Shown: in pieces, positions 15,709-26,219 of the stretch
Position numbering within the stretch: position 1 is the stretch's first letter
Layout: each line of letters starts with the position of its first letter
Assembly (NCBI RefSeq): GCF_001070715.1
Contig: NZ_JVRR01000004.1
Location: forward strand, 1-48,291
Length of the DNA: 48,291 nt
Reading direction: 5' to 3'
DNA from: Streptococcus pseudopneumoniae
GTDB taxonomy: Bacteria > Bacillota > Bacilli > Lactobacillales > Streptococcaceae
The notes under the pieces: generated by a model
Database searches by the model: none
What the model saw: only the letters and a program-made list of their open reading frames with translations
What the model was told of the DNA's origin: nothing
Made by a program: the position numbers and the translations under genes

Positions 15709-15736
15709 TTGCAATTCATGGAAAAAGTAGTATAAT
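15709..15736 (+). promoter_or_regulatory. Promoter of asd-dapA
   Basis: TTGCAA at 15709-15714 and a perfect TATAAT at 15731-15736 are spaced by 16 bp. The start of transcription would be about 40 bases before the asd ATG, downstream of the asd RNA terminator. Confidence 0.7.
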
Positions 15737-15781
15737 ACTTCTATTATAGAAATTTTTAGAAAATTCCGAAAGAGGTTATTT

Positions 15782-16858
15782 ATGGGATATACAGTTGCTG
15801 TAGTCGGCGCGACAGGTGCTGTCGGAGCTCAGATGATAAAAATGTTGGAAGAATCAACACTTCCAATCGATAAAATTCGTTTACTTGCTTCTGCACGTTC
15901 AGCAGGCAAGACTTTGAAATTTAAAGACCAAGATATTACGATTGAAGAAACGACTGAAACTGCTTTTGAAGGAGTTGATATTGCTCTCTTTTCAGCAGGT
16001 GGTTCTACATCAGCTAAGTATGCACCATACGCAGTGAAGGCTGGAGCGGTAGTAGTAGATAATACATCTTACTTCCGTCAAAATCCAGATGTTCCTTTGG
16101 TTGTTCCAGAGGTCAATGCTCACGCACTTGATGCCCACAACGGGATTATTGCTTGCCCTAACTGTTCAACAATCCAAATGATGGTGGCTCTTGAGCCAGT
16201 TCGCCAAAAATGGGGCTTGGACCGTATCATTGTTTCAACTTATCAAGCCGTTTCAGGTGCTGGTATGGGAGCAATTCTTGAGACACAACGTGAGCTTCGT
16301 GAGGTCTTGAATGACGGAGTGAAGCCACGTGATTTGCATGCGGAAATCTTGCCTTCAGGTGGTGACAAGAAACACTATCCTATCGCCTTTAACGCTCTTC
16401 CACAAATCGATGTCTTCACTGACAATGATTACACATACGAAGAGATGAAGATGACCAAGGAAACTAAGAAAATCATGGAAGATGATAGCATTGCAGTATC
16501 TGCAACATGTGTGCGTATTCCAGTCTTGTCAGCTCACTCTGAGTCTGTTTACATCGAAACAAAAGAAGTGGCTCCAATCGAAGAAGTAAAAGCAGCTATC
16601 GCAGCCTTCCCAGGTGCTGTTCTTGAAGATGATGTAGCTCATCAAATCTATCCTCAAGCCATCAATGCAGTGGGTTCGCGTGATACCTTTGTTGGTCGTA
16701 TCCGTAAAGACTTGGATGCTGAAAAAGGAATCCACATGTGGGTTGTTTCAGATAACCTTCTCAAAGGTGCTGCTTGGAACTCAGTTCAGATTGCAGAAAC
16801 TCTTCACGAACGTGGATTGGTTCGTCCAACAGCTGAATTGAAATTTGAATTAAAATAG
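15782..16858 (+). CDS. asd: Aspartate-semialdehyde dehydrogenase
   Basis: A 358-residue enzyme that reduces aspartyl phosphate to aspartate semialdehyde with NADPH. This is the branch point to lysine, threonine and methionine. The Rossmann motif [12 protein letters not shown] is at the N-terminus and the catalytic cysteine is in [10 protein letters not shown] (C128). [10 protein letters not shown] and the substrate-binding histidine segment near HSESVYIE are family features. AGAGGTTATTT is the ribosome site. It forms a unit with dapA, which uses its product. Confidence 0.97.
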   Translation: MGYTVAVVGATGAVGAQMIKMLEESTLPIDKIRLLASARSAGKTLKFKDQDITIEETTETAFEGVDIALFSAGGSTSAKYAPYAVKAGAVVVDNTSYFRQNPDVPLVVPEVNAHALDAHNGIIACPNCSTIQMMVALEPVRQKWGLDRIIVSTYQAVSGAGMGAILETQRELREVLNDGVKPRDLHAEILPSGGDKKHYPIAFNALPQIDVFTDNDYTYEEMKMTKETKKIMEDDSIAVSATCVRIPVLSAHSESVYIETKEVAPIEEVKAAIAAFPGAVLEDDVAHQIYPQAINAVGSRDTFVGRIRKDLDAEKGIHMWVVSDNLLKGAAWNSVQIAETLHERGLVRPTAELKFELK

Positions 16859-16870
16859 TCATATCGTTTA

Positions 16871-16888
16871 GGAGTTCAGATGAACTCC
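16871..16888 (+). other. Intercistronic hairpin asd / dapA
   Basis: GGAGTTC-AGAT-GAACTCC is a perfect 7-bp hairpin followed by only a weak T-rich stretch (TTCTTTG). It may lower read-through into dapA or protect the asd mRNA 3' end. It is not a strong terminator. Confidence 0.6.
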
Positions 16889-16913
16889 TTCTTTGAAATA
16901 GAGAGGTGTTTTC

Positions 16914-17849
16914 ATGTCTTATCAAGATTTAAAAGAGTGTAAAATCATCACAGCCTTTATTACTCCCTTTCACGAGGATGGTTCCATCAACTTTGATGCC
17001 ATTCCAGCCTTGATTGAGCATTTATTAGCTCATCATACGGATGGAATTCTTCTTGCGGGAACAACTGCTGAGAGTCCAACCTTGACCCACGATGAAGAGT
17101 TGGAACTCTTTGCGGCTGTACAAAAGATTGTCAATGGACGTGTTCCTTTGATTGCGGGTGTAGGTACCAATGATACGCGTGACTCTATCGAGTTTGTCAA
17201 AGAAGTAGCAGAATTCGGTGGTTTTGCTGCTGGGCTTGCTATTGTTCCTTACTACAACAAACCTTCTCAAGAAGGGATGTATCAGCACTTTAAGGCTATT
17301 GCAGATGCTTCTGACCTACCAATTATTATCTATAATATTCCAGGTCGTGTGGTTGTCGAATTGACTCCAGAAACTATGCTTCGTTTGGCTGATCATCCAA
17401 ATATTATTGGTGTCAAAGAATGTACTAGTTTGGCTAATATGGCTTACTTGATTGAGCATAAGCCTGAAGAATTCTTGATTTATACAGGTGAGGATGGAGA
17501 TGCTTTCCATGCCATGAACCTTGGTGCGGATGGGGTTATTTCTGTTGCCTCTCATACAAATGGGGATGAAATGCACGAGATGTTTACTGCCATTGCAGAA
17601 AGCGATATGAAGAAGGCTGCAGCTATTCAACGTAAATTCATTCCTAAGGTCAATGCCCTCTTCTCTTATCCAAGTCCTGCTCCTGTTAAGGCCGTTCTGA
17701 ACTATATGGGATTTGAAGCTGGACCAACTCGTCTACCTCTTGTTCCAGCACCAGAAGAAGATGCCAAACGCATTATCAAAGTCGTCGTAGATGGCGACTA
17801 CGAAGCAACTAAGGCAACTGTAACAGGTGTCTTAAGACCAGATTACTAA
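16914..17849 (+). CDS. dapA: 4-hydroxy-tetrahydrodipicolinate synthase
   Basis: A 311-residue class I aldolase that condenses pyruvate with aspartate semialdehyde, the first lysine-branch step. It supplies lysine for protein and the peptidoglycan stem peptide. The Schiff-base lysine is in [10 protein letters not shown] (K168). The catalytic tyrosine is in IIYNIPGR (Y140), and [14 protein letters not shown] is the N-terminal substrate loop. AGAGGTGTTTTC provides the ribosome site. It follows asd by 55 bases and ends in a strong hairpin. Confidence 0.97.
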   Translation: MSYQDLKECKIITAFITPFHEDGSINFDAIPALIEHLLAHHTDGILLAGTTAESPTLTHDEELELFAAVQKIVNGRVPLIAGVGTNDTRDSIEFVKEVAEFGGFAAGLAIVPYYNKPSQEGMYQHFKAIADASDLPIIIYNIPGRVVVELTPETMLRLADHPNIIGVKECTSLANMAYLIEHKPEEFLIYTGEDGDAFHAMNLGADGVISVASHTNGDEMHEMFTAIAESDMKKAAAIQRKFIPKVNALFSYPSPAPVKAVLNYMGFEAGPTRLPLVPAPEEDAKRIIKVVVDGDYEATKATVTGVLRPDY

Positions 17850-17859
17850 TAAAGACAAT

Positions 17860-17893
17860 AAAATCCATGACCGAATGAAGGATCATGGATTTT
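17860..17893. terminator. Bidirectional terminator, dapA / mnmE
   Basis: AAAATCCATGA pairs perfectly with TCATGGATTTT around a 12-base loop between convergent genes. Confidence 0.85.
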
Positions 17894-17895
17894 GC

Positions 17896-19269
17896 TTATT
17901 TTCCTAAACAGAATTGGCTAAAAAGTTGGGTAATGAGTTCATCTGGTGCAGCATCCCCAGTGATTTCTCCGAGGATTTCCCAAGTACGAGTCAAGTCAAC
18001 TTGAAGCAAGTCAACTGGCATTCCCAGTTCAAGACCTTGGTTAACAGCTTGTAGGCTTTCAACTGCTTTTTCAATCAGGGAAATGTGACGGGCGTTAGAC
18101 AAGTAGGTAGCATCGTGCTCAACCAAACCAGCATTTTCAAAGAAGAGGTTGTTGATTCGCTCTTCAATCTTATCGATATTTTGATTTTTAAGGACTGAAA
18201 TACGGATAACGTCTTCAGGTAGTTCCGAAGTTTCAATAGCTTCAGGAAGATCAGTTTTATTAAGAAGAATAATGCGGTTAGTGTCCTGACTGATTTCTAA
18301 GAGTTGTCTGTCTTGATCAGTCAGCGGTTCACTGGCATTTAACACAAGTAGAACCAAGTCAGCTTCCTTAAGAGCTTTTTTCGAACGCTCAACTCCAATT
18401 TGTTCCACGATATCATCTGTTTCACGAATACCAGCTGTGTCAATCAATTTTAGAGGAACACCGTTGATGTTGACGTATTCTTCAATGACATCTCGAGTAG
18501 TCCCAGCAATATCTGTAACGATAGCCTTGTCCTCACGCAAGAGGTTGTTGAGGAGGCTTGATTTCCCAACGTTAGGACGTCCGATGATAGCCGTTGAAAT
18601 TCCTTCACGGAGGATTTTACCGCGGCGGGCTGTCCTGAGGAGATTGGTTAGCAATTGCTCAAACTCCATAGTCTTCTCTCGGACAACAGCAGTAGTGGCT
18701 TCCTCAACATCGTCGTACTCAGGATAATCGATATTGACCTCAACTTGGGCAAGTGTGTTAAGGATTTCTTGACGGGTATTGTTAATCAGGTCAGAAAGGG
18801 AGCCGTCTAATTGCTTAACTGCAATGTTCATGGCCTTGTCAGTCTTGGCACGGATGATGTCCATCACTGCCTCAGCCTGAGTCAAGTCAACACGTCCATT
18901 TAGGAAGGCACGTTTAGTAAATTCACCAGGTTCAGCCAATCGAGCTCCTTCACGGATAGCTAGTTGGAGAATTTCATTGGTCACCGCAATCCCACCGTGG
19001 GTGTTAATCTCGATAATATCCTCACGAGTGAAGGTCTTTGGAGACTTCATGGCTCCAACCATAACCTCGTCCATGACTTTTCCTGTCTGAGGGTCAACGA
19101 TGTGACCGTAGTTGAGAGTGTGGCTGGCAACCTTGTTCAAGTCTTTTCCTTTAAAAATCTTTTGCGCAATAGCAAAACTGTCTGTTCCGCTTAGGCGGAC
19201 AATACCAATAGCCCCTTCACCTAGTGGAGTAGAGATAGCAGCGATGGTATCAAATTCACGTGTAATCAT
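17896..19269 (-). CDS. mnmE: tRNA modification GTPase MnmE
   Basis: A 457-residue GTPase. With MnmG it makes the cmnm5 modification on wobble uridine of certain tRNAs. The N-terminal folate-binding domain begins [20 protein letters not shown]. The G domain has [24 protein letters not shown] and NKTD. The C-terminus FCLGK holds the catalytic cysteine (CxGK motif). I chose the ATG at 19269 because AAGGAAAC precedes it and it gives the family N-terminus. The longer frame to 19326 adds 19 residues with no family match. Confidence 0.96.
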   Translation of the reverse strand: MITREFDTIAAISTPLGEGAIGIVRLSGTDSFAIAQKIFKGKDLNKVASHTLNYGHIVDPQTGKVMDEVMVGAMKSPKTFTREDIIEINTHGGIAVTNEILQLAIREGARLAEPGEFTKRAFLNGRVDLTQAEAVMDIIRAKTDKAMNIAVKQLDGSLSDLINNTRQEILNTLAQVEVNIDYPEYDDVEEATTAVVREKTMEFEQLLTNLLRTARRGKILREGISTAIIGRPNVGKSSLLNNLLREDKAIVTDIAGTTRDVIEEYVNINGVPLKLIDTAGIRETDDIVEQIGVERSKKALKEADLVLLVLNASEPLTDQDRQLLEISQDTNRIILLNKTDLPEAIETSELPEDVIRISVLKNQNIDKIEERINNLFFENAGLVEHDATYLSNARHISLIEKAVESLQAVNQGLELGMPVDLLQVDLTRTWEILGEITGDAAPDELITQLFSQFCLGK

Positions 19270-19373
19270 AATGTTTCCTTTAATAAATAGCTCTTTTATT
19301 GGAAATTTTTCCAAGTCTCTTTTCAAATTGTAACAAATTTAGGCTATTTCTTCAATGAATGCTACTTGGAGAT

Positions 19374-19403
19374 TGAAAAAGCCTAAGCAATTCTGCTTAA
19401 GCT
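19374..19403 (-). terminator. Terminator of the tautomerase gene
   Basis: Read on the minus strand, AGCTTAAGCA pairs with TGCTTAGGCT around the loop GAAT. TTTTTC follows. It lies directly downstream of the tautomerase stop codon. Confidence 0.78.
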
Positions 19404-19406
19404 AGT

Positions 19407-19589
19407 TTATTTGGTGCGCATTTCCCCTTGTGGGAAGTAAGTTCCTTCTGGCATGTCGTTGATGATGACATGGACAGCAGATTGAGGGGCTCCAGTATTA
19501 CGGACAACAGCTTCCGTTACTTCCTTAGCAAGAGCTTTCTTTTGCTCGAGCGTGCGTCCTTCAAATAAATCGATGCGTACAAATGGCAT
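19407..19589 (-). CDS. 4-oxalocrotonate tautomerase family protein
   Basis: A 60-residue small tautomerase with the catalytic proline directly after the initiator (MPFVRIDLFEGR). RTLEQKKALAKEVTEAVVR and HVIINDMP complete the beta-alpha-beta fold seen in DmpI/YwhB-type proteins. The physiological substrate in streptococci is unknown. I chose the ATG at 19589 because the terminal proline must follow methionine, and TGGAGGAAG is well placed upstream. It is a single-gene unit with its own terminator. Confidence 0.92.
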   Translation of the reverse strand: MPFVRIDLFEGRTLEQKKALAKEVTEAVVRNTGAPQSAVHVIINDMPEGTYFPQGEMRTK

Positions 19590-19711
19590 AATAGCTTCCT
19601 CCACTAGTTTTGATTTCTTCTATTTTACCACATTTTGCCGTTTAAAGCTTAAGAAAATTATGATATACTAGAATGTAGCAAAAATTTAGAAATGGACGTG
19701 AAGCAAGAAAC

Positions 19712-20302
19712 ATGGCACAGTTGTATTATCGTTATGGGACCATGAACTCTGGTAAGACGATTGAGATTCTCAAAGTGGCCTATAACTATGAGGAGCAAGG
19801 AAAAGGTGTTGTGATTATGACTTCAGCTCTGGATACTCGTGACGGTGTCGGCTATGTATCGAGTCGAATTGGCATGAAACGCCCTGCCATTGCGATTGAG
19901 GAAACGACGGATATCTTTGGATATATCCGTGATTTACCAGAAACACCTTACTGTGTGTTGGTCGATGAAGCCCAGTTTCTCAAACGTCATCATGTTTATG
20001 ACCTAGCTCGTGTTGTAGACGAGTTAGACATACCCGTTATGGCATTTGGTTTGAAAAACGACTTTCGCAATGAACTATTCGAAGGTTCAAAATATCTCTT
20101 GCTTTTAGCAGATAAAATCGATGAGATTAAAACCATCTGTCAGTATTGTAAGAAAAAGGCAACTATGGTTTTGCGTACACAGGATGGACTGCCAGTCTAT
20201 GATGGTGAGCAGATTCAAATCGGTGGCAATGAAATCTATATCTCGGTTTGCCGTAAACATTATTTTGCCCCTGAAATCAATAAGGAGAATGAAGAAAAAT
20301 GA
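19712..20302 (+). CDS. tdk: Thymidine kinase
   Basis: A 196-residue type II thymidine kinase for nucleoside salvage. The P-loop is GTMNSGKT near residues 9-16. LVDEAQF carries the Walker B and catalytic acid. The structural zinc site uses CQYC and [18 protein letters not shown] is typical of the family. It is the first gene of a translationally coupled run. Its stop overlaps the prfA start by four bases (ATGA). A TGATATACT extended -10 lies near 19660. Confidence 0.96.
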   Translation: MAQLYYRYGTMNSGKTIEILKVAYNYEEQGKGVVIMTSALDTRDGVGYVSSRIGMKRPAIAIEETTDIFGYIRDLPETPYCVLVDEAQFLKRHHVYDLARVVDELDIPVMAFGLKNDFRNELFEGSKYLLLLADKIDEIKTICQYCKKKATMVLRTQDGLPVYDGEQIQIGGNEIYISVCRKHYFAPEINKENEEK

Positions 20303-21378
20303 ACATCTATGATCAACTACAAGCTGTAGAAGACCGTTATGAAGAATTAGGAGAGTTGCTCAGTGATCCAGATGTGGTTTCGGATACCAAGCGTTTTATG
20401 GAGCTTTCAAAAGAAGAGGCTTCAACTCGTGACACAGTAACAGCCTACCGTGAATACAAACAAGTCCTTCAAAACATCGTTGATGCTGAAGAGATGATTA
20501 AGGAATCAGGCGGAGATGCGGACTTGGAAGAAATGGCCAAGCAAGAACTCAAAGATGCCAAGGCTGAAAAAGAAGAATACGAAGAAAAACTGAAAATCTT
20601 GCTCCTTCCTAAAGATCCAAACGATGACAAGAACATCATCCTTGAAATCCGTGGCGCTGCTGGTGGAGACGAAGCGGCACTTTTCGCTGGAGATTTGCTA
20701 ACCATGTACCAAAAGTATGCGGAAGCCCAAGGCTGGCGCTTTGAAGTTATGGAAGCTTCTATGAACGGTGTCGGTGGTTTTAAAGAAGTGGTTGCTATGG
20801 TTTCAGGTCAGTCTGTATACTCTAAGCTTAAGTACGAATCAGGTGCTCACCGTGTTCAACGTGTTCCTGTGACAGAAAGCCAAGGCCGTGTTCATACTTC
20901 GACAGCGACAGTACTTGTCATGCCTGAAGTAGAAGAAGTTGAATACGATATTGATCCAAAAGACCTTCGTGTTGACATCTACCATGCATCAGGTGCTGGT
21001 GGACAGAACGTCAATAAGGTTGCAACTGCCGTTCGTATCGTTCACTTGCCAACAAATATCAAGGTTGAGATGCAGGAAGAACGTACCCAGCAGAAGAACC
21101 GTGAGAAGGCCATGAAAATCATTCGTGCGCGTGTTGCTGACCACTTTGCTCAGATTGCACAAGACGAACAAGACGCTGAGCGTAAGTCAACGATTGGTAC
21201 TGGTGACCGTTCAGAACGAATCCGTACTTATAATTTCCCACAAAACCGTGTCACAGACCACCGTATCGGCTTGACTCTCCAAAAACTAGATACCATTTTG
21301 TCTGGTAAATTGGACGAAGTTGTGGATGCCTTGGTGCTCTATGACCAAACACAAAAATTAGAAGAATTAAACAAATAA
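20299..21378 (+). CDS. prfA: Peptide chain release factor 1
   Basis: A 359-residue RF1 that ends translation at UAA and UAG. The GGQ motif that triggers peptide release is in [13 protein letters not shown] (G234-Q236). The stop-codon recognition element PxT appears as [14 protein letters not shown]. It overlaps tdk by four bases and prmC by one. The next gene encodes the methylase that modifies its GGQ glutamine, so the order has a clear functional logic. Confidence 0.97.
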   Translation: MNIYDQLQAVEDRYEELGELLSDPDVVSDTKRFMELSKEEASTRDTVTAYREYKQVLQNIVDAEEMIKESGGDADLEEMAKQELKDAKAEKEEYEEKLKILLLPKDPNDDKNIILEIRGAAGGDEAALFAGDLLTMYQKYAEAQGWRFEVMEASMNGVGGFKEVVAMVSGQSVYSKLKYESGAHRVQRVPVTESQGRVHTSTATVLVMPEVEEVEYDIDPKDLRVDIYHASGAGGQNVNKVATAVRIVHLPTNIKVEMQEERTQQKNREKAMKIIRARVADHFAQIAQDEQDAERKSTIGTGDRSERIRTYNFPQNRVTDHRIGLTLQKLDTILSGKLDEVVDALVLYDQTQKLEELNK

Positions 21379-22214
21379 TGAAATTAGCTCAATTATTTTC
21401 AGATTTTGAAGAAGAGTTGATAAGACAAGGAGAGGAAGCAGAAAGCCTCTCTTTTGTCTATCGTAGTCTGAAAGACCTCACGTTTACAGACTTTGTTTTT
21501 GCCCTCCAGCAGGAAGTGACGGAAGAGGAAGAAGTATTTGTAAAAGAAATTTTCCAACAGTTAGCAGCTCATAAACCGGCACAGTACATCATTGGACAGG
21601 CAGATTTTTATGGAATGCAGTTAAAAGTTGACGAGCGGGTTTTGATTCCCCGTCCAGAGACAGAGGAATTAGTCGAGCTTATTCTGGCTGAAAATTCTGA
21701 AGAAAATCTTAAGGTCCTAGATATCGGGACAGGTAGTGGAGCTATTGCTCTCGCTCTAGCAAAAAACAGACCAGATTGGTCAGTGACAGCAGCAGATATT
21801 TCCCAAGATGCTTTAGATATAGCCAGCGAAAATGCTAAAAATCAAAATCTTCAAATATTTTTAAAAAAATCTGACTGTTTTACAGAAATTTCTGAAAAAT
21901 ATGATATAATTGTTTCCAATCCACCCTATATCTCTCGTGAAGATGAGTCAGAGGTCGGCTTGAATGTTTTGCATTCGGAGCCTCATCTAGCTCTCTTTGC
22001 AGACGAGGATGGCCTAGCTATTTACCGTAGAATTGCGGAAGATGCAAAAGACTATCTCAAAGATGGTGGTAAGATTTACCTTGAAATTGGATACAAGCAA
22101 GGTCAAAGTGTTCCTGAACTTTTTAGGAAACATCTTCCTGAAAAACGTGTAAGAACACTTAAGGACCAATTTGGTCAAGATAGGATGGTCGTGGTTGATG
22201 ATGGACAGGATTAA
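21378..22214 (+). CDS. prmC: Release-factor glutamine methyltransferase
   Basis: A 278-residue SAM-dependent methylase that methylates the GGQ glutamine of RF1 and RF2. The N-terminal helical domain leads to the SAM site LDIGTGSGAIALALAK and the catalytic NPPY (SNPPYISRE, N181). RPETEELVE is a further signature. The start overlaps the prfA stop by one base (TAATG). The 3' end overlaps the next gene by 17 bases. Confidence 0.96.
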   Translation: MKLAQLFSDFEEELIRQGEEAESLSFVYRSLKDLTFTDFVFALQQEVTEEEEVFVKEIFQQLAAHKPAQYIIGQADFYGMQLKVDERVLIPRPETEELVELILAENSEENLKVLDIGTGSGAIALALAKNRPDWSVTAADISQDALDIASENAKNQNLQIFLKKSDCFTEISEKYDIIVSNPPYISREDESEVGLNVLHSEPHLALFADEDGLAIYRRIAEDAKDYLKDGGKIYLEIGYKQGQSVPELFRKHLPEKRVRTLKDQFGQDRMVVVDDGQD

Positions 22215-22800
22215 ACAAGAGTTGGAAAATGGTGGAGCTGTCGTTCTACCTACAGAGACTGTTTATGGTCTTTTTGCTAAGGCTTTAGACGAAAAAGCAG
22301 TTGATCATGTTTACCAACTCAAACGTCGACCTAGAGACAAGGCCCTTAATCTCAATGTTGCCTCTTTAAAGGACATCTTGCATTTTTCAAAGAATCAGCC
22401 AACTTATCTACAAAAACTTGTAGAGACCTTTTTACCGGGTCCCTTGACCATTATCCTTGAAGCCAATGACCGAGTTCCCTATTGGGTCAATTCTGGCCTC
22501 GCGACTGTTGGATTTCGGATACCAAGTCATCCCATCACGCTTGATTTGATTCGAGAGACGGGGCCCTTGATTGGACCGTCTGCCAATATTTCAGGTCAGG
22601 CAAGTGGAGTGACCTTTGAACAAATTATGAAGGATTTTGACCAAGAGGTTCTGGGGCTAGAAGACGATGCTTTTCTAACCGGACAGGATTCGACTATTTT
22701 GGACTTGTCTGGAGACAAGGTGAAAATCTTACGCCAAGGAGCGATTAAGCGAGAAGATATTCTTGCTCGGTTGCCAGAGATTTCTTTTGAGGAGGCTTAA
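22198..22800 (+). CDS. L-threonylcarbamoyladenylate synthase (Sua5/YrdC/TsaC)
   Basis: A 200-residue YrdC-domain protein that makes threonylcarbamoyl-AMP for the t6A37 tRNA modification. LPTETVYGLFAKA, the KRRPRDKALNLNV nucleotide site and LPGPLTIIL are diagnostic. It lacks the extra C-terminal Sua5 domain, so it is the short TsaC-like form. The start is one of two adjacent ATGs at 22198 and 22201. A TTG at 22171 is less likely. It overlaps prmC by 17 bases and is probably translated by coupling. Confidence 0.92.
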   Translation: MMDRIKQELENGGAVVLPTETVYGLFAKALDEKAVDHVYQLKRRPRDKALNLNVASLKDILHFSKNQPTYLQKLVETFLPGPLTIILEANDRVPYWVNSGLATVGFRIPSHPITLDLIRETGPLIGPSANISGQASGVTFEQIMKDFDQEVLGLEDDAFLTGQDSTILDLSGDKVKILRQGAIKREDILARLPEISFEEA

Positions 22801-22801
22801 A

Positions 22802-23233
22802 ATGCTAAGAGATTTGCAAGAAACAGATGTGAAAGCCATTTGTGAAATTAACCAAGAGGCTTTGGGCTATTCTTTTAGTCTAGAGGACACGTCTAGTCAA
22901 CTAGCTAGACTGTCTCAGAATTCACATCATTTCCTACTTGCTTATGAGGATGAAGCTAGTCATGCCTTGCTTGGATATGTCCACGCTGAAGTTTACGAAT
23001 CACTCTATTCCAAAGCAGGATTTAATATCTTAGCCTTAGCAGTTTCACCTCAAGCGCAAGGTCAAGGTATTGGTAAAAGTTTACTACAAGGGTTGGAAGA
23101 AGAAGCCAAAAGACGTGGTTATGGGTTTATCCGTTTAAACTCTGCTGATCATCGTCTGGGAGCTCATGCATTTTATGAAAAAGTTGGTTATACTTGTGAT
23201 AAAGTGCAGAAACGGTTTATTCGCATCTTTTAG
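22802..23233 (+). CDS. GNAT-family N-acetyltransferase
   Basis: A 143-residue GCN5-related acetyltransferase. The acetyl-CoA site is ILALAVSPQAQGQGIGKSLL, with the Q/RxxGxG loop, and AFYEKVGY is the late conserved strand-helix. The substrate is not known. RimI-like or small-molecule acetylation are both possible. The ATG at 22802 lies one base after the upstream stop and GAGGAGG is at the right distance. A longer frame from 22763 uses a TTG inside the previous gene and is rejected. Confidence 0.88.
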   Translation: MLRDLQETDVKAICEINQEALGYSFSLEDTSSQLARLSQNSHHFLLAYEDEASHALLGYVHAEVYESLYSKAGFNILALAVSPQAQGQGIGKSLLQGLEEEAKRRGYGFIRLNSADHRLGAHAFYEKVGYTCDKVQKRFIRIF

Positions 23234-23293
23234 TTTATTTTCTTATTGTAAAATCAAACTAATGGACTAGTCACACAATAAAGGAGAAGACCT

Positions 23294-24550
23294 ATGATTT
23301 TTGATAAAGATGATTTTAAAGCATACGATGCTGATCTCTGGAATGCTATTGCCAAAGAAGAAGAACGCCAACAAAATAATATCGAGTTGATTGCTTCGGA
23401 AAACGTAGTTTCCAAGGCTGTTATGGCAGCTCAAGGGTCTATCTTGACGAATAAATACGCCGAAGGCTACCCAGGTCGCCGTTATTATGGTGGAACGGAT
23501 GTGGTAGACGTGGTAGAGACTCTTGCTATTGAACGCGCAAAAGAAATTTTCGGTGCTAAATTTGCCAATGTACAACCTCACTCAGGAAGCCAAGCCAACT
23601 GTGCGGCTTACATGGCCTTGATTGAGCCAGGTGATACCGTTATGGGGATGGATTTAGCAGCAGGTGGACACTTGACCCACGGAGCTCCTGTCAGCTTTTC
23701 TGGTCAAACCTACAACTTTGTTTCTTATAGTGTAGATCCTGAAACGGAACTCTTGGATTTTGATGCTATCTTGAAACAAGCCCAAGAAGTAAAACCAAAA
23801 TTGATCGTAGCAGGTGCTTCAGCCTATTCTCAAATTATCGACTTTTCAAAATTCCGTGAAATTGCAGATGCCGTTGGTGCTAAGCTCATGGTAGATATGG
23901 CTCATATCGCTGGTTTGGTTGCTGCTGGTCTACATCCAAGCCCAGTACCATACGCTCATATCACTACAACAACGACCCACAAAACCCTTCGTGGACCACG
24001 TGGTGGTTTGGTTTTGACCAATGATGAAGACTTAGCTAAGAAAATCAATTCAGCTATTTTCCCTGGTATTCAGGGCGGCCCTTTGGAGCATGTTGTGGCA
24101 GCTAAAGCTGTTTCTTTCAAAGAAGTATTAGATCCAGACTTCAAGGAATATGCTGCTAATGTTATCAAGAACAGCAAGGCTATGGCAGATGTTTTCTTAC
24201 AAGACCCTGATTTCCGTATCATTTCTGGAGGAACTGAAAACCACCTCTTCCTAGTGGATGTGACTAAGGTTGTAGAAAACGGAAAAGTTGCTCAAAACTT
24301 GCTGGATGAAGTCAATATTACCCTAAATAAAAACTCAATCCCTTACGAAACCTTGTCACCATTCAAGACAAGTGGAATTCGTATCGGATCTGCAGCCATT
24401 ACTGCACGTGGATTTGGTGAAGAAGAAAGTCGCAAAGTGGCTGAATTGATTATTAAAACCCTTAAGAATGCAGAAAATGAAGCTGTCTTAGAAGAAGTGA
24501 GAAGTGAAGTTAAAGAATTGACAGACGCCTTCCCATTATACGAGGACTAA
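23294..24550 (+). CDS. glyA: Serine hydroxymethyltransferase
   Basis: A 418-residue PLP enzyme that interconverts serine and glycine and charges tetrahydrofolate with a one-carbon unit. The PLP lysine is in [14 protein letters not shown] (K230). [11 protein letters not shown] and [13 protein letters not shown] are classical signatures. AAGGAGAAG precedes the start. It continues the same-strand cluster, seven bases ahead of the next gene. Confidence 0.97.
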   Translation: MIFDKDDFKAYDADLWNAIAKEEERQQNNIELIASENVVSKAVMAAQGSILTNKYAEGYPGRRYYGGTDVVDVVETLAIERAKEIFGAKFANVQPHSGSQANCAAYMALIEPGDTVMGMDLAAGGHLTHGAPVSFSGQTYNFVSYSVDPETELLDFDAILKQAQEVKPKLIVAGASAYSQIIDFSKFREIADAVGAKLMVDMAHIAGLVAAGLHPSPVPYAHITTTTTHKTLRGPRGGLVLTNDEDLAKKINSAIFPGIQGGPLEHVVAAKAVSFKEVLDPDFKEYAANVIKNSKAMADVFLQDPDFRIISGGTENHLFLVDVTKVVENGKVAQNLLDEVNITLNKNSIPYETLSPFKTSGIRIGSAAITARGFGEEESRKVAELIIKTLKNAENEAVLEEVRSEVKELTDAFPLYED

Positions 24551-24557
24551 AACTTTT

Positions 24558-25532
24558 ATGGACATTTATATTAAGAAAGCCATTATTCACCAGTTCAGTC
24601 CGGCTGATACCGAGCTGTTCCTAGCGGATAAGCTTCTCAATATTACTCCAAAAATCGAAGAATACTTGCGTAAAAAAATTGAACGTGTGTATTCAGATGA
24701 AGCCAAGACTGGGATTTTCGAAGAAGAAAATCCCTTCTTCAATCACATCACAGACGATTTGTTGGAGACATCAGTAACACTGGCTAATCTCTGGAAAGAA
24801 GAGTTCAGCATTTCTGAAAATCTCAAGACCAATGACTTGATTTTTGTGCAATTTTCTAAAGAAGGTGTAGAACATTTCGCTTTCTTGCGAATTGCCCTGC
24901 GGGAGACATTGACTCACTTCGGAGGAGAAGTTGATAATCCAATCAAGCTGACTCAGAATAACCTGCCTGGATTTGGAACGGGTGCTGATGAGGCCTTAGT
25001 GGTTAATCTTCAGAGCCGCAAGTACCATCTGATTGAAAAACGTATCAAGTACAATGGGGCTTTCTTGAACTATTTTTCAGAAAATCTCCTTGCCGTAGCC
25101 CCTAAAATTTCACCCAAGAAATCTATCAAAGAACTAGAAAAAACGGCCCAGAGAATTGCTGAGACTTTTAACACAGATGATTTTCAATTTCAATCCAAGG
25201 TCAAATCAGCTATTTTCAACAATCTGGAAGAAAGCAATGAATTGTCACCTGAGAAATTGGCTAACGACCTTTTTGATAATAATCTGACGGCTCGTTTGAG
25301 CTTTATTGATCAAGTCAAGGAAGCTGTACCAGAGCCTGTTCAATTTGATGAAATTGATGCCAGTCGCCAGTTAAAGAAATTTGAAAATCAAAAACTCTCC
25401 TTGTCAAATGGAATTGAGCTCATCGTTCCCAATAACGTCTATCAAGACGCCGAGTCTGTTGAGTTTATCCAAAACGACAATGGAACTTACTCTATCTTAA
25501 TCAAAAATATCGAGGATATTCAAAGTAAATAA
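24558..25532 (+). CDS. Nucleoid-associated protein (37-kDa NdpA-like family)
   Basis: A 324-residue soluble protein starting [13 protein letters not shown], which fits the nucleoid-associated NA37/NdpA family. It is largely helical and acidic with no membrane segment. The C-terminal third has [18 protein letters not shown]. The function in streptococci is not known. It sits between glyA and the lysozyme gene. Its stop shares one base with the next start (TAATG), so expression is coupled. Confidence 0.82.
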   Translation: MDIYIKKAIIHQFSPADTELFLADKLLNITPKIEEYLRKKIERVYSDEAKTGIFEEENPFFNHITDDLLETSVTLANLWKEEFSISENLKTNDLIFVQFSKEGVEHFAFLRIALRETLTHFGGEVDNPIKLTQNNLPGFGTGADEALVVNLQSRKYHLIEKRIKYNGAFLNYFSENLLAVAPKISPKKSIKELEKTAQRIAETFNTDDFQFQSKVKSAIFNNLEESNELSPEKLANDLFDNNLTARLSFIDQVKEAVPEPVQFDEIDASRQLKKFENQKLSLSNGIELIVPNNVYQDAESVEFIQNDNGTYSILIKNIEDIQSK

Positions 25533-26146
25533 TGTTTAAACGAATTCGAAGAGTGCTTGTACTAGCAGTCTTCCTTTTTGCTGGCTATAAAGCTTACCGC
25601 GTGCATCAAGATGTCAAGCAAGTCATGACCTATCAACCCATGGTGCGAGAAATCTTGAGTGAAAAAGACACCCCAGCAAACGAAGAGCTTGTGCTCGCTA
25701 TGATTTATACCGAAACAAAAGGAAAAGAAGGCGATGTAATGCAGTCTAGTGAGTCTGCAAGTGGCTCCACCAACACCATCAATGATAATGCATCTAGCAT
25801 TCGGCAAGGCGTTCAAACTCTGACAGACAATCTTTATCTGGCCCAGAAAAAAGGTGTTGATGTCTGGACAGCTGTTCAAGCCTATAATTTTGGACCTGCC
25901 TATATCGATTTTATCGCCCAAAATGGCAAGGAAAACACCTTGGCTCTGGCTAAACAGTACTCTCGTGAGACTGTTGCTCCCTTGCTTGGCAATACCACTG
26001 GAAAGACTTATAGTTATATTCATCCCATTTCCATTTTCCATGGAGCCGAACTCTATGTAAATGGAGGAAATTATTACTATTCTAGACAGGTGCAACTCAA
26101 CCTTTACATCATCAAATGTTTCACTCTCTTTTCGACATCTGGCTAG
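25532..26146 (+). CDS. pvaA: PvaA-like muralytic lysozyme-family protein
   Basis: A 204-residue exported protein with one N-terminal hydrophobic segment ([14 protein letters not shown]) that may act as an anchor or signal. The rest matches the CwlT/goose-type lysozyme-like domain. A likely catalytic glutamate is in [18 protein letters not shown] is the loop, and [14 protein letters not shown] is typical. Homologues are known as pneumococcal vaccine antigen A. It should cut or remodel peptidoglycan outside the membrane. The stop codon lies inside the terminator stem, so gene end and transcript end nearly coincide. Confidence 0.85.
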   Translation: MFKRIRRVLVLAVFLFAGYKAYRVHQDVKQVMTYQPMVREILSEKDTPANEELVLAMIYTETKGKEGDVMQSSESASGSTNTINDNASSIRQGVQTLTDNLYLAQKKGVDVWTAVQAYNFGPAYIDFIAQNGKENTLALAKQYSRETVAPLLGNTTGKTYSYIHPISIFHGAELYVNGGNYYYSRQVQLNLYIIKCFTLFSTSG

Positions 26147-26160
26147 TCCAGATGTTTTTG
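26135..26160 (+). terminator. Terminator overlapping the pvaA 3' end
   Basis: CATCTGG pairs with CCAGATG around CTAGT. TTTTTG follows. The stem's left arm is coding sequence and the TAG stop is in the loop. Confidence 0.82.
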
Positions 26161-26219
26161 TTATAAGTTTTCTTTAAGATAGATATATTACTCTAGAAAG
26201 GTAAAGGAGGAAAATCCCT

